From NCBI RefSeq assembly GCF_027596085.1, contig NC_072467.1, positions 9,911,476 through 9,975,475 on the forward strand: a stretch of 64,000 nucleotides of DNA, in the 5' to 3' direction. Below are positions 20,660-37,600 of the stretch, one piece after another. The number at the start of each line of letters is the position of its first letter. Position 1 is the stretch's first letter. The notes under the pieces were generated by a model, which worked only from the letters and a program-made list of their open reading frames with translations, was not told where the DNA came from and searched no databases. The stretch is from Anoplopoma fimbria. Taxonomy: Eukaryota; Chordata; Actinopteri; Perciformes; Anoplopomatidae. A program made the position numbers and the translations under genes.

Positions 20660-20897
20660 ATCTAGAGCCAGTGTTTGGTTTGTACGGTCTGGGCCACTCT
20701 AGAAATATTGCAGTGCAACATGGCGGACTCCGTGAAAAGGAAACGTTCCCTATGTAGATATGAAGGCTCATTCTAAGCTAACAAAACATGATTCTTAGTC
20801 TCAGATGATTACAAACTTATAAAAACATAGTTATGAATATCATATTCTATTCCTGCAAAAGATCCCCCTAAATCCTACACACTGGTCCTTTAAATTA
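20660..20897. repeat. Dispersed fish repeat with TTTAA-bounded end
   Basis: Phrases such as 'agccagtgtttggtttgtacg', 'caacatggcggactccgtg' and 'gatccccctaaatcctacac...actggtcctttaa' match a dispersed repeat I recognise from percomorphs. Its ends read TTAAAGGxCCAGTGTGTAGG. Only the right end is intact here. The TTAA boundary suggests a TTAA-targeting DNA transposon derivative. Confidence 0.55.
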
Positions 20898-21965
20898 GGG
20901 TACACAATTAAACAAGATGTACCATTTCAATATTGTGAAATATTATTTTGAAATATAGTGGGGAGGATGCCGTTTAATTTTTTTATTCAAAGGGAAGGTC
21001 CAAAAACAATATGAGTAACTAGGGGGATTGTTTTCCTTTTTAAAAAAGTGAAAGACAAGATTTAACCCCCCCTCCCAACGCCAATCATTTTCATACAGTC
21101 CCTTAAGGTAAATTTATTTCAGCATGAAACCAAGTCGCACTTGGTCAGGTTTCATTTCCAAGTACTGTTTGCTTCGGAGTCAAAAAACAGCATTGGGTGA
21201 TAAGTGCGTTGACACTTAATGTGATCAATATGAGATCAAGGTAAAATATACTGTCTATGTGAAAGAAAAGACAATGCCACAAATATTCAGTAATACTGTT
21301 ACATTACATATTTTGATCTGAAGTCTGACGTGTTCTTTGGTATCCACGAAAGATTGTGTGACTGAGGTACAGTACAAAGCAATGCGGCATGACCACATGT
21401 TTTCATTGCTTTTCTAATACTTTGTAAAGACCTGCATTGTTTGTCAATTACACCACAAAGCAGAGTTGTAACACACAGATTGATGTCCTGTGTATTAACA
21501 ATTACTTGGTGTAGCTAATGTGGTTTTGGCTTGGTGCTGCAATAATCAATTTCGGCTGCAAGACACACCAGCAAGCATGCCACACCTAAGCACACACAGA
21601 CAAGCACAAAAACACGCACACACTCACACACTAGGTATCATGACAACAGTTCAGTGAGGTGTGTAGTGTGAACTGGGAGACTCATCAATCAGGCAGTAGA
21701 TTGCAGTACAGGGCTAACAGCTGCCAGTACAACAGCACAGATCTGCTGTTAGTTAGCTGCCAATGTGAGTAATGTTTCTCTCTTACAGTTTCCATGTGCA
21801 CTTCACTTCAGGATCCAGGTAATGTAACAAGTGAATATATAGTATCAAATGCTAAAAAGGCTCAAAAGTGCTGCCTTACCTTAATCAAAAGTTTGATCAA
21901 GGCTAAAATGGCTTGCTTAATTGCACTTGAAGGTAAATTATTTGGGTCTGATGATCCCAAATCCA

Positions 21966-22075
<110 letters not shown>

Positions 22076-22123
22076 ATAGGTCTGCCTCTGCTCTTGAGGC
22101 TAAATGTCAACTTTGCAGCGGAT

Positions 22124-22129
22124 TTTATT
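22124..22129 (-). promoter_or_regulatory. Candidate polyadenylation signal AATAAA
   Basis: On the minus strand an AATAAA hexamer lies 79 bases past the TGA stop of the SLC66A2-like gene. Using it would give an unusually short 3' UTR that ends before the ATCT/GATA microsatellite. Other AATAAA hexamers occur farther downstream (for example at 21113-21118), so which one is used cannot be decided from sequence alone. Confidence 0.35.
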
Positions 22130-22207
22130 AAAAAAACTTAAATAATAAGACTCGTTGAAATATCACACAAGCCCTGGTTTTTACGTTGCCCAAAGCAACA
22201 GCCATGT

Positions 22208-22382
22208 TCATCCTAGTTTGACCCGTGTGTCTTGGCTGTATAAAAGGACCTGCAGCAGGATGGCCACGTCAATTATGATCTGAACTGACCCGCAAACCCA
22301 AAACTGAGCCGGGCTTTCGTTCGTCACGAAGTAGGTGGTCTTGAAGACGTCCCCCGCGGTCCACAGCAGCACCATCTTCACA
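22208..22382 (-). CDS. slc66a2: Terminal coding exon of the SLC66A2 (PQLC1)-like protein, with stop codon
   Basis: The acceptor (ttgctccag) is followed by T GTG AAG ATG GTG, which completes the serine codon begun in the upstream exon. The exon then encodes 57 residues and a TGA stop. Visible blocks are VKMVLLWTAGDVFKTTYF, then a loop with NESPAQF, then the hydrophobic WVCGSVQIIIDVAILLQVLL and a short polar tail YSQDTRVKLG. The KMVL-WT-GD-FKT-YF motif, followed by QF-VCG--Q---D-AIL, is characteristic of the SLC66A2 C-terminus and holds the last transmembrane helices. The C-terminal tail is short compared with the mammalian protein as I recall it. A fold-back repeat sits 97 bp upstream in the intron and an ATCT microsatellite starts about 130 bp past the stop. 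No frameshift or internal stop is visible, so the gene appears intact here. Confidence 0.93.
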
Positions 22383-22478
22383 CTGGAGCAATGGGGACAC
22401 AGAGAGGTGAAGGCGTGAGGACAGGGAGAATTAAGGAGTTTTTCTCTCAAAGGAATGATTTGACATTGAGGATACTTT

Positions 22479-22690
22479 GCATAAATACTGGAAACAGCTA
22501 ACCTGGCTCTGTATGAAATCACAACGTATTATTTGTACACTTTGGTTTTAGTGTGGATTAAACAAAGAGGATATAACTTGTTAGTGAGCTTAACAGATTC
22601 TGGTGGGTAGATTTTTTCACAACCTGACAGAGCCAGGCTAGCTGTTTCCCCATTTCTAGTATTTATGCTAAGCTCAGCTAACATTTCCCT
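22479..22690. repeat. slc66a2: Fold-back dispersed repeat next to the terminal exon
   Basis: The left arm at 22479-22512 and the right arm at 22627-22668 are inverted copies. Both read GCATAAATACT-GAAA then CAGCTA-CCTGGCTCTGT when read outward in, and the left arm lacks about 8 bp. A 114-bp spacer separates them. The right arm continues into 'taagctcagctaac', as in the copy at 19190-19505. It lies in the intron, ending 97 bp from the acceptor of the terminal exon. Confidence 0.75.
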
Positions 22691-22719
22691 AAATGCAAAA
22701 AAGTAAAAAAACAACAACT

Positions 22720-27013
<4,294 letters not shown>

Positions 27014-28249
27014 TTTATAGACTCTGTCTGTTTGTCATGCTAGTCTCATGTAGCTCCATCTGGTCGAGATACCATTAAATGTGAGACTTGTGCCTCAGTT
27101 GACAGGTGATGAAAGAAACACATTGAACACAGAACAAACACTTGAACTTGGTCGAGAGTGAAGCTTTGAGTGTCCACAGGGAGAAGGAGTTATTATGGTA
27201 TTGATTTAGAAATATTGACTGACTGATTACCTCAGTGTCACGCACACATACATCAACCAGCATGTGCGCCAGTTTGCTTTAACTTGCACCAAGACACATT
27301 AAAAATGCAGAGCAACAGAAAAAGCAACCAATGAAACTGCTCATTAGCTTCATGCTCTCACCAAAGCATATACACACACAAGCATACACACCCATACACA
27401 CACACACAAAAAACACACACTGATGCACACACATGCACTCCCACTGACTAATTTCAGCTCAGCCCGGACAAGTCTCTCATCGATTACTACTGACCTGACG
27501 CCTTCATCTGAGCAAGTGGCAAAACATGAGAGAGTGAAAGGGTGGAGATGGTGAGCTGCATACTTCAAGGATGGAAAGAAAAAGAAGGGAGCTTGGAGAT
27601 GGATGAGGGAAGATGGAGGTATAAAGGGGATGACAATGTATCCGGGCAGGGGGACGATAAATCTAGAAAAGGATGAGAAAAGGAGCCACCCTGATAGTCA
27701 GAGAGTAACAGGATAGGGCAGAGCAATAGAGGAAGGGAAGGGAGGGGGTGGGGGTCTGATTGCATGGTGTGATGGCGGTGTCGTATGTGGGCCAGGCAGC
27801 AATTGTGCTGTGTATTGAACGAGTGCTGTCAGGCCGGCTATTAGCTCCTCTAAGCGGCTGGAGTGGACAAGTGGAACACTACTACAGGAAACATGGCTGA
27901 GTGACATTTGGAAAGAGCGACAGGGAAGGGGGGAGGGGAGGGAATTAAAAGGACATGAGCGTGGTTCATGCATTTTAGTGATTTCCTGGCCCAAATGTTA
28001 GCAGTTAGTTGCCTGATATTTAAATTTCACTTTGTGAAACAGCAAAATTAAGGTCTAAAATAACTATAAAGCTGATCCAATGGTAAATTAGTGTTAAATG
28101 AATTTACAACTGTTAAATACAATTATACATGCTGTCTGTAACAGTATATTGTAGCAGAGGAAAATGTTTTAAATCTATCTACCTAGTGCCAATGTTTGGA
28201 ATTTTGTTCAATTTATTTCACTATAATCTCAAAACTTCAGTGTTAAAGG

Positions 28250-28372
28250 GTGTTAGAGGGTCCCGGGACAGAGGATGTCGCATGTGTACAGATTGTAAAG
28301 CCCTCTGAGGCAAATTTGTAATTTGTGATTCTGGGCTATACAAAATAAACTGAATTGAATTGAATTGAATTA
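28250..28372 (+). repeat. LINE 3' end with TTGAA-type tandem tail
   Basis: The sequence 'tgtaaagccctctgaggcaaatttgt...gggctatacaaaataaactgaattgaattgaatt' is a non-LTR retrotransposon 3' end that I recognise as widespread in teleosts. It ends in four short GAATT repeats. The 5' part is truncated. The TTAA element begins exactly at the end of the tail. Confidence 0.75.
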
Positions 28373-28373
28373 A

Positions 28374-29602
28374 ACAGGCCCTATTATGCTATTTTCCGGG
28401 TGCATATTTTTATCTCAAGTTATAGTTACAACATGTTTACATGCGTTAATGCTCCTAATCTGCCTTGTTTTTCTCATCATGCTGTCCTGCACCACCTCTT
28501 CTCACCCTCTCTCCGTTGTAGCGCCAGAGCCCGTCTACGAAGAGCCTGGGCACTCCCTATACGCCCCATTGTACCGATTTTGGTTGTAGTTCCATGAGAC
28601 ATCCACTGGGGGTGATCGCGGGCGAGTCCAGATTGAATGGGAGTCTATGGGGCTAAACGGCTAATTATGCCTCTTTCACCTGCTTGTCGTTGAAATATCG
28701 CAAATTTTATTGTAGATTCCGCAAGTTCAATATAGATTATGGTTCAAAAGTCAAATGAGTGAGTACTTATGTCCTTTCGATTTCTTACAGTTTGGGCCGT
28801 TGTTGGCCGTATACGCTAGCATTCTGCTAATGAATGCTGATTGGTCAGGGACGGACTTGCGACTGATTACGACCAGAGACCCCTCTTGACGGCATCTGAA
28901 GCTGAAGCGCATCGGAAACATTATCTTAAGGAGGACTTTCCGTCGAAGTTATTTTTGCGTACTGTATTTATATTATATATATATATATATTATACTATTA
29001 TATGTTAATAAAAGGAAGTGCCGAAGTGATTCAGAAACTGCCGTAAAGCAGTACCTCTGACAGTGTGACGTCATCGCATTTTTTGAACACCTTTTTAGAA
29101 CAGATACGTGACCTTAAAAAATGCAATATTCAGCTGAGTTTATTATTTTAGCCCCACCCTTTGATAGCAACTTTCAAATTACTTGACAAAAAATTACATC
29201 GTGAGAAAAGTGGATTCTGAGGATAAAACCCCGTTGGCTCCCATTCATTCTGGACTCGCCTACGAGCGCCCGTGGTCAAAGATTATTACTGCAACCAGTC
29301 CGGAAACCCGGAACTAACCCGCGAGTGCCAGTTCTCCTCATATTAGACATTCTCTGGTAGCGCTTTCTCCTCCCGCCAGAAAGCAAAGTCTGCCCTGATT
29401 GGCCCTTGATTACGTCACTTGTGTGGTGAAGAAGAGAATTCAATCGAGCCGTTTCAGGCAGCTCAGGAGCTTCTGAGGGGGAGGATAACTCCTTTTAGGC
29501 ATGGACTTCAGGTTATACACTCTATCGACCTTTTACATGTACAAAAATATATATAACACACTAAAGGAGAGGGAAAAAGTGGAAAAGCATAATAGGGCCA
29601 CT
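28374..29602 (-). mobile_element. TTAA-flanked inverted-repeat transposon, copy A, interrupted by a hAT-like insertion
   Basis: TTAA at 28370-28373 and 29603-29606 flank termini ACAGGCCCTATTATGC (left) and AGTGGCCCTATTATGC (reverse complement of the right). It aligns in inverted orientation with copy B at 51023-51560. Shared blocks include 'atgctattttccgggtgcatatttttatctcaagttatagtta' near one end and 'cgagccgtttcaggcagctcaggagcttctgagggggagg' near the other. Copy A carries an 832-bp insertion at GTAGCGC and lacks about 150 bp present in copy B. A TTAA target with such termini fits Kolobok-like or piggyBac-like elements. No transposase is encoded, so it is non-autonomous. Confidence 0.85.
28525..29356. 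mobile_element. hAT-like non-autonomous element with long imperfect inverted arms, nested in copy A
   Basis: The insertion breaks copy A at GTAGCGC, which is present on both sides (28518-28524 and 29357-29363). Copy B has a single uninterrupted equivalent. The ends read CAGAG inward, as is common for hAT elements, and the 7-bp duplication could be a mutated 8-bp one. The outer 90 bp on each side are diverged inverted copies. The next segments are clearer: 'ggcgagtccagattgaatgggag' on the left, and its inverse 'ctcccattcattctggactcgcc' on the right. An AT microsatellite lies near the centre. No coding capacity was found. Confidence 0.75.
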
Positions 29603-32254
29603 TTAAGGAATGTTGGGCAAACAAGAAAATACACCATTTTAAATCATTTAAATCTGTTTGGACATTTGTCATACACATTCAACAATAAAGTGATTCATCC
29701 CTCCACAAAACTCCTCACAACCATAGATCTTCACTTTATATTCAAATTCCCAAGGTTTCTGGAGAAGCCTAATACCTCAATCTGGATTACAGTGATACCT
29801 GTGTAAATAGTGCATAAAACAACACGCTGGTTACATAATGTAATCTATTGGTTAAGCTATATAACACTTGAAACAATAGGGAGTGGAAGGCCAACAGTCT
29901 GACTGGTACTGCAGCTTGTGGATAAAAAGTTACAGATATACCTTCTCAGAACAAGTACTCCATTAGGTTTACACTATTCTATGTCCACTTTGCATATTTT
30001 AACTTCCCTGCAGATTGCTAACTGTTCTCCCCTCTCTAACCCTCAGCTAGTTTATCTGTACCAATCTTTCTCTGATTTTGTATTCAATCCACACACCCTC
30101 CATCACTCTTTCGCCTTCTCGATTTCCCCCCCTGTCTTCAACCTGCTTATACATCTTCATCCACAGCCCTACTTCTCTTCTCTGCCTCTACTACTGTCAA
30201 CTGTTTTCCTGTTTTTATCTTGTCCCAGCCTCCTCTGCTGCCTTCCACCTTGTTCGCTGCCCAAGCTACCACTGGATGGATGGATGGATATTGGGATGAA
30301 GGAATGGAGGAAATGCCAACTGAAAAGAAATGCTGCTTTAAGTTTTTGCAGGCATAAACTGGACTGCTATTATCTTTCTGCACTCATGCAAAGAACTTTG
30401 TATCCACATATGTACATTTTACGACTGCAGTCCAGAGTACAAATGTGAAGGTGACCGTGTAGTCAATGGCCTAGCTGTCATGCAAAGTTTACAGAAACAA
30501 TGGGGACTAAAGTCTAAAACTGTGAAATCACTTGAAAGACCCGATTCCATTTAAGGCTGAGACACACTGGGTGCACTGGTTTGAGAACTCATTTTGACCA
30601 AAAGTATGTCATTGGACACATTTTCCACTACTGTTGTGAAGTTAGTAGCGGCTGTTCACAAAGTAAACCCAGTGCAGTCGCTTTAAGTTTAACAGTGAGA
30701 CTGTTAGACAGTCCTTATAATGGCCTGATAATACTGATACTCATGTCCATGGAAAGAGACACACTGGAGCAGCAAGGGATGACTTTGAAAGTTTCAAAGA
30801 GCTTCAATCACCTTTTCCATCTCTTTTTCAGTGCAACCATGCATGTGTGCATTGGCATGATGTGTGTGTGTCCAAGCCTGCGTATCTTTGTACATACATG
30901 TGTGCGCCCACACATGAGGGTGTTTGAGGTGATTTAGCAGCAGGGCTGTAGCTCTCCCTGAGGGGGAGAGGGGTGCAGATAGAGAGACAAAAATCAAAAA
31001 GGCCCAACAGGAGAGAAGCCAAGCTGCTCTTAACCCACTAACTATGAATTATGCATGTTGATCGATCGCACACAGGCAAACAATAAAAAAAGTTCCCCAA
31101 CCTGCCAGAAAAAGATGGATTCTACTTCACCAAACGAAGCGGAGGGGAAGTGAGGAGAAGGAGGAGTATGACACAGAGTTCGCTTTAGGGATATTTTAGA
31201 TACTTATTATACCGGAGAACGTAAAAAAGTCGGAATAGATGAGATAGCGTGTTGGTAATGACTTTTGTTTTGATTTGTCGTAGCTTTGTGTTAGAAAATG
31301 GTTACAGAAAAACAAAATTAAAGCACATTCTGCAAGGCTACACAATCCTCTAAAATGTATTTTAATAAGCTAAAGGAAATTCACTCACTTATGATACCTT
31401 GTTATTTCCTGACAGGAACATTTTAAGCAGAGCCCCACTTCAGTGTGAAAAGCTACTCAATACTGTAGTACAAACAACAGTTGGTGATCCCTGTCACTTA
31501 TGGTTGGGACTCAGATCATCTCAATGACAAAACGTTCCCATAATTTTGCAATGTGTATGTAATTGAGAAAACATAATTTACTGCAGAACGCAATCAGTTA
31601 AGAACATTTTTCATTAAATAAGTGATTAAACATACATGTACTGATGGATAGACACAAGAAATCCCTCGGTATTTTTCAGATAAAAGGAAAGAGCAAGAAA
31701 CCCGGTAACCCCAGCCAGCTCACATTATGATGTGCAATCATAAAAACAATCTCAAGTTTATGGGATAATCATGATGTTGGCCCTCATTTCTAAATAGTAC
31801 GGACGTCTTTGCTTGCTGAGGAGGAGTTTTGTCCAAAATCTTTGTGTCACACATTTATCAGAGGAAGTCCGAATGGTCAGATCTGTTTTCTATTGCCTGA
31901 CATTGGTAACAGGTAACAGTTCAACACCATGCTACTTTGGGTCGCACATGTTACTTTTATGTCTCCATTATTTAAGAATTTAGAAAGTTTGATCTGGATA
32001 TGTATTCAAATACAAATAGTAAGAATGCATGTGCCAGATTCATTCAAGTAAGTGCAAGTATTTATGAGAAAAACAGTGTATCGTTAAAAAATACAAATTA
32101 ATGCTTATTAATACCACAAAAAATACATAATTCCAAAGAAAGTTAGTACTACTGTGTTATATGTCCCTCTCTTGTTGTTCTGCTGCCAAGTCTAATCCAA
32201 CCCTGCCTCAATACAGGTATAATATAAATCACATACTGTACATAGCAACCATCC

Positions 32255-32345
32255 CTTCTATATTACTATGATTGAAGTGCCCTTGAGCAAAGGCCCTAAC
32301 CCCTAACTCAGTGGCCATCAGATCAGACTGTCCAGTTGTGAATGT
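32255..32345. repeat. Possible fish SINE/LINE-derived fragment
   Basis: The phrase 'gaagtgcccttgagcaaaggccctaacccctaactcagtgg...gtgaatgtgtata' resembles a 'ccttgagcaaggca-ctaacccc' segment that recurs in fish retroposons. The match is short, and the family is undetermined. Confidence 0.4.
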
Positions 32346-32906
32346 GTATAATTCTGCGCATTTAGCCCGCCAGCTTATTTCCACTATTATTTTTCGATTT
32401 CCAACATTGTTTGAAATATTCAGAGTATATGACACCGTGTAAAGTCAAAGAATCAAGCTGTTTCTAGTTGTTCATTAAATACTGACTTCACAGAGATATT
32501 GCAGGTTTTCATCTGACAACGTTTAGTTGTTGAGTTATGCTGTCACCTGTTTGGCCTGTTTATACAAAACAACAATGTGTTTTTGTGTGTGAGTGATTGC
32601 TCAGCACTCTGTGCTCGGCTCACTGGGGAGTCCGCCTGTTTTTCTCTTCCCTCTCATTAAACCTTTATCTATTTTGCCTCCTTTCCAGTTCTCCTCTCCC
32701 AATTCTGCAGCAAAACTTTGCAAAACTTTTCCAATGTCATTCCATGACAGTGGAGGGGACACTGGTGTCACTGGTGGTGGCACCCTGTCTGTCCCGATGA
32801 CTGAAAAGTATGCTATGCAGACAAATGCAGAACTGCTTTCCTTCTCAACAGATATGTATCTTTGTTAGTTTCCTTTCCCTAGACAGTTCCTCTGCACTGT
32901 GTCTCT

Positions 32907-32936
32907 CAATTCAATTTACTGCATTTTATTGTCATG
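32907..32936 (-). repeat. Short retroposon-tail-like fragment
   Basis: On the minus strand, 'atgacaataaaatgcagtaaattgaattg' resembles the 'gacaataaa...ttgaattg' tail of fish LINEs. It is too short to assign. Confidence 0.3.
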
Positions 32937-35504
32937 AATGAGATGTCAAACTACCAACATTCAGTCTAGGAAGAATATAGAATATATACATAAACACCTG
33001 TCGTATTATTGGGTGCAGCTGCACATCCAGCTCCCATTCCCTCTCTATGTCACTCCGTCACTCTCACACCATCCAAGGCTAGCAGCTTGTTTCTTGCTCT
33101 TAGTTCTGAGTAACACCCTTCAAGCGTTAATGGCGGTCTTATTACCATGTCCCTTGAATGACAGCCTAATGGCCTAGTGGCCATTTCGAACAAAGGGACA
33201 GTACCTTTACAGTTTGGTCCTGAGGGATATCATGCAGAAACTGTACTGACCTTTAAGCACTTTGTGACCTATGAACCATAGTTTTGTGTCCCAAAAGGGA
33301 GCATATCTGGGAGGTGTGGACCATGAACACTGGCTGCATATGTGGTACCCATGCGCAGTGTTCTATATATGGCATCAATCGGTGGAAGAAGATGTGATTA
33401 AAGAATGTGCTTCTATGTCTATGTACTATCAAATAAACAGTTGTCTCCCACCACAGATTTTGCTACACAGCAAACTTTCCGAACCGCTAACCTTGGCTTA
33501 CACCTGCTTCAAAAAGCTCTAAACATTGATGACTGAAATCATTGATGGTGGGGCCCCCAATTTAAACTTAATAGTGTCATTTGAATTTTCTTAATAGTCT
33601 CAATTTTACATTGTGCCTCTTTTTTTTTACTATTATTCCCAGCTAAACTACTTGTGAACCAGGCGCTGGCAGAATTTCCTCTATTGCCTCTTTGGCTGAC
33701 AGTGTTGTTAGGTGCCATGCCAGAGAGATGCCCCGAGGTGCACTAGGATTATATTTCTGAAACAATGACCAGGACACATTGTTTTTATGTATGCAGATCT
33801 GATGTTTTCACATCTCAGATGAATCAAAGGCACTAAAAACTTACTATGTAGGTCATTATAGGAGTTCGTCTTATTTGATTGGACTGCATTGTAACTCTGC
33901 AAGGATAACTGATACAATACTTCTCATTATTCTAGATAAGGTTCATTCATGAACAAGACATTATTGATGAATAAGTGTCTACGGCCATGCTAATCAGAGT
34001 ACAGCTGAGAATAATGGGAATGTCATTTGTTTTCTTTGGATCATTAATAAAAAAAAGGATAATGTTCAGTAGATTTCTTTTTAATGAAAAATAAATAAAG
34101 TAAATGAAGTACTTGCCAAAACTGGCAACTTAGAGTTGACTTAGAAAATGAAGATAATTAAAGCCCCAGACAGCAGAATGTGATAACTTGTTATCTGATA
34201 ATATAAAAACCATTCATGTGATTGTTCTGGTTTGCTGTAAATAATAAAAAGACAAGATTAGCTGATCCACTACAAGTAACTGACATTTTTCAAATAATAG
34301 TATAATCTTTTAAAGTATGATCAGAGCAAAACTTTCAGACATTCAATGGGTGTAACTCTTGCAGTGTAATGATTTGTTGCTTTTCTGTTTTGTTACATTT
34401 TTTATTATATATGACTTAGATTTTGTTGTACGAATAAAACAAGCACATTTCTTTAGTCTAAACTATATAAAAAAACTAACATTTTAGATGTAATAATACT
34501 CATGTGCAGCTTTATTTTGTATATAAAATTTGGTTGTGTATATGTGGCATCTCATTTTTATCCTGAATATTTATGTAACATATGTGCATATAAAAGAAGC
34601 CAAGTCTTTACAGGAACTGATAAAAGGAAGTGTAATGGATATACAGCAGAAAGTTTTTATCATTTAAATACAATTTGTCAAGATCATTGAATTTCCTCTA
34701 TCAACCCGACCACTTCCATCACCAACAATAGTGCATGTTTTCTTCTCACAGTCAGCAGGGCAACTAGAGTTCATTCAGTAAATGGCTCTTCAATTGTATT
34801 TGTGTCTCTCTGTGTGAGATAAGTGCGTGTTTGCATGGCATGAGAGTGTACATGCATTTCGTGCTTGCATCATATATTGCATAAGCAGAGCACATATAAT
34901 AGTGTTAGCTAGGGCACAGTTAACACGATCAAAGCCATTGCATTAGTCCGTGCAGTAGCTCTCACTGTTAAATTAAGTCCTGTCTTTCCTGGGGCAAGAC
35001 AAGAGAGTGATAGTGAGAGATAGTGCTTTGAGAACATTACAGTACATGGTAGAGATTTTGAGAGGAGCAATTTGGGGTGTTTTTGCTGTGTCTAGTCTTT
35101 TGGCTGTACTGTGTGAATCAATTTCTGGATGCATTATTATTTTTTCTGGAGAAACCAAATAAAGTAAGACATCATGCAATTTTGAGTGCATTTGGAAAAA
35201 CATTTATACATGCAATCTTCCAATATAATACTCTTTTCTTTTCCATAATGGCAATGAATTTCGTTAAATGTCAACAACTTGGGACAAAACTGAAGCAGAG
35301 CTGCATAAAGCCCAAAACCCAGTAGCAACAGCCATGTGCCCATTATTTTCTATGTTAAGCCAGGGCACAGCTTAGTAAAAAAAAACAAAAAACACACAAA
35401 ATATTTGGAAGTGCAATCTTCTTTAAACCAAGAATATATTTGCTCACCAGAGGCAACTGTTTGTTTTGAGATTCTTCGCATCTCCACTACCTTGACCTCT
35501 TCTC

Positions 35505-35563
35505 TTTGCAAATTTCCCCGCTGCGGGACTAATAAAGGATTATCTTATCTTATCTTATCTTCT
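35505..35563 (+). repeat. LINE 3' tail with (TTATC)n
   Basis: The sequence 'tttgcaaatttccccgctgcgggactaataaaggattatc' followed by TTATC repeats matches, almost base for base, the tail of the larger LINE fragment at 45248-45750. Only about 60 bp of the element is present. Confidence 0.8.
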
Positions 35564-35915
35564 CAGTGGACCAAAGCTATCACGATGTGGGTGGAGATAC
35601 TTAGTTTAAAAATCAATTCATAAAAAAAATCAAAAAATCTGATAAGCCATAGCAGCATAGTTTTGGTCATTTCTTAAGGAACTGCCAAAATACGTAGAGA
35701 ACCCATGATCAACAAACCTGTTTTAACAATTCTTCACTTGATTACTTTTTTACTGATCTGCATATGTGTTACAGTGGTTACTAAATCATCCAGCATAATC
35801 ATTTAGATTATTCTATAGATTGTTGAGAGTTCCAACTATCAGCAAATAGATTAAGTAAATCTAATTTTAATTTACCTTCTGAATAAATAACGTATTTAAT
35901 ATCTCATTTGATTGG

Positions 35916-36126
35916 TGTTTCGTTTGTGGTGTGAACACAAATCAGACCAGAGTTTCTTTGGAAAGGATTGAGACCCACCTTTTCAAGCGGTCTCAGTCCA
36001 GTTGTTTGGTCTGCACCAAAGTTAGAATGACAGAGTTCACGCAATCTGGTACCAAAACCAAATGTGCAAACCAACTACAGTTTGTTTGAACCGCACCGAA
36101 CAGCTTAGGTATGGAAGCACCCTAAA
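35916..36126. repeat. Probable diverged DNA-transposon-derived repeat
   Basis: Phrases such as 'gtggtgtgaacacaaatcagacc', 'ggtctgcaccaaagttagaatgac' and 'tatggaagcaccctaaa' resemble a fish repeat built around 'tgtgaaagcacccta' ends and 'ggtccggaccaaa' internal motifs. It is strongly diverged, and the boundaries are approximate. Confidence 0.35.
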
Positions 36127-37439
36127 GTGCATTAAAGAGGCAAGAAATAAAAGGGGCACACTTTCAGATGTGACTTTTTCTATAACTCATTCAGTCTTGC
36201 CTTTCTCACTCTCTGACTTTTTCACTGTATCTTTCCATCAGCACTCTCTCCCTTCCTGCGTTTCCCTGGAGTTGTGGTATGAGTGTGCATGTGTGCGAAC
36301 ACACACATGCACATGTGCAGATTGTCAATAGTGACCATGCAGCATAATAACACTGAGCACGACTGAACTTGCCTGTGTGTGTCTCTCTCCAACAACATGC
36401 ATGTGAGTGAAGGTGATCATTAGTCGAGCTGGAAAAGGTGAGCAGTCCTTGATTAAATGGATCCATACACTCACCATCACACCTTAGTAATAGGACTCAG
36501 GGGAATCTGACTGAATGACAACATATAACAGTTTCACATGGGATAGCATGAGAAGAAAGTGCAGACTAGGTGCTGCATCATCATATCTGGAAAACAGTTT
36601 GTTCAAGGTTATTGAACAAATTAAAGAATCTTTAAGTACACGTGATGAGGGTCAAAAGATGTAAATCATGGAAAGCGCATATAGACATAAGTGCTGAATG
36701 GGCTGGTCCCAACCCTGCTGGGTCATTCATCCAATTAGGCCAGGAAGATCGATAGCAAGGTTATAAAATACTAATGCTGAAATTGCAGTATTTTCTGGAA
36801 AGAGTTATTTAATAATGTAAAGTGTATTCCTATAACTGTGTTGTTTTGGAGGTTTATATTATATCATCACATTATTGAGTATGCAGGGACTTGGCCATAG
36901 ATCTGAGTTTAGCGAATTGATGTTCCTGACTTTATCATCAGTCATCTCAGAGTTCTAATGCAGTGTTATTGCATATTTAATCTTTAGTGTGGTATTAAGT
37001 TGGATGGATGCTCACAGGAAGTGCAAGCCCAGATGTACACCCTGAGGACCCTTTATGTGAAATGGGGCATATTACAGAGGAAGAACATCTTGCCATTCAT
37101 ACAGTAAATCACCTATACTGCTGAATATTTAAGTACACTCTTGCGTGTGAAGACTTTAAAAATAATATATATTCATAGCTTATTTTTTGTTTTGTTTCTA
37201 TGGATGCATGTGTGATATGAGGCAAAATATGTACAGGCTTGACTGAATTCTCCTCGGGATGTTTCAGTATGAAAGCTACTTTGATGAGTACGCCCTCCAA
37301 ATGTAGATATTCATGAATCAAGGCACTTCTGGGGAATCATCAAAAACAAACCAAAACATTTTTTTTTTAGATTCATAAGACTGTTAAGAAAAATATCTTA
37401 ACTACTGAAAGCTTTGCCAAGTGTTAAGTGCTAGTCTAA

Positions 37440-37600
37440 TAAGCAGGTCTGCTAACTAAAATACACTAAACATCAGCATGTTCGCATTGCCATTGTGAGC
37501 ATGTTATCATGCCAACATTAGCATTTACCTCAAAGCACTGCTGTGCCTAAGTACACCCTCACAGAGAAGCTAGCATGGCTGTAAACTTTTAGTCTTGCTA
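37440..37600 (+). repeat. Dispersed percomorph repeat ('tgctaacattagcatttagctcaaagcac' type)
   Basis: The stretch 'cattgccattgtgagcatgttatcatgccaacattagcatttacctcaaagcactgctgtgcctaagtaca' followed by 'ctagcatggctgta' corresponds to a dispersed repeat I recognise from many percomorph introns. A small related piece (gtacagctgagaataatgggaatgtcatt) occurs near 34000. Confidence 0.6.

Noticed and set aside
21789..21821. Mini-exon suggested by 'tttctctcttacag' and 'gatccag/gtaatg' on the plus strand
   Set aside because: Only 33 bp, no flanking partner exons on the plus strand, and located just beyond the 3' end of a minus-strand gene. Chance splice-like signals are expected.
28525..29356. Independent short element limited to the 'ggcgagtccaga' inverted pair (about 28612-29275)
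   Set aside because: Sequence outside that pair is also inverted and continues to the CAGAG ends at the GTAGCGC duplication, so the larger boundaries are better supported.
29918..30448. 176-codon plus-strand frame
   Set aside because: It runs through pyrimidine-rich intronic DNA, gives a low-complexity S/L/P/F-rich peptide, has no domain motif and shows no splice structure.
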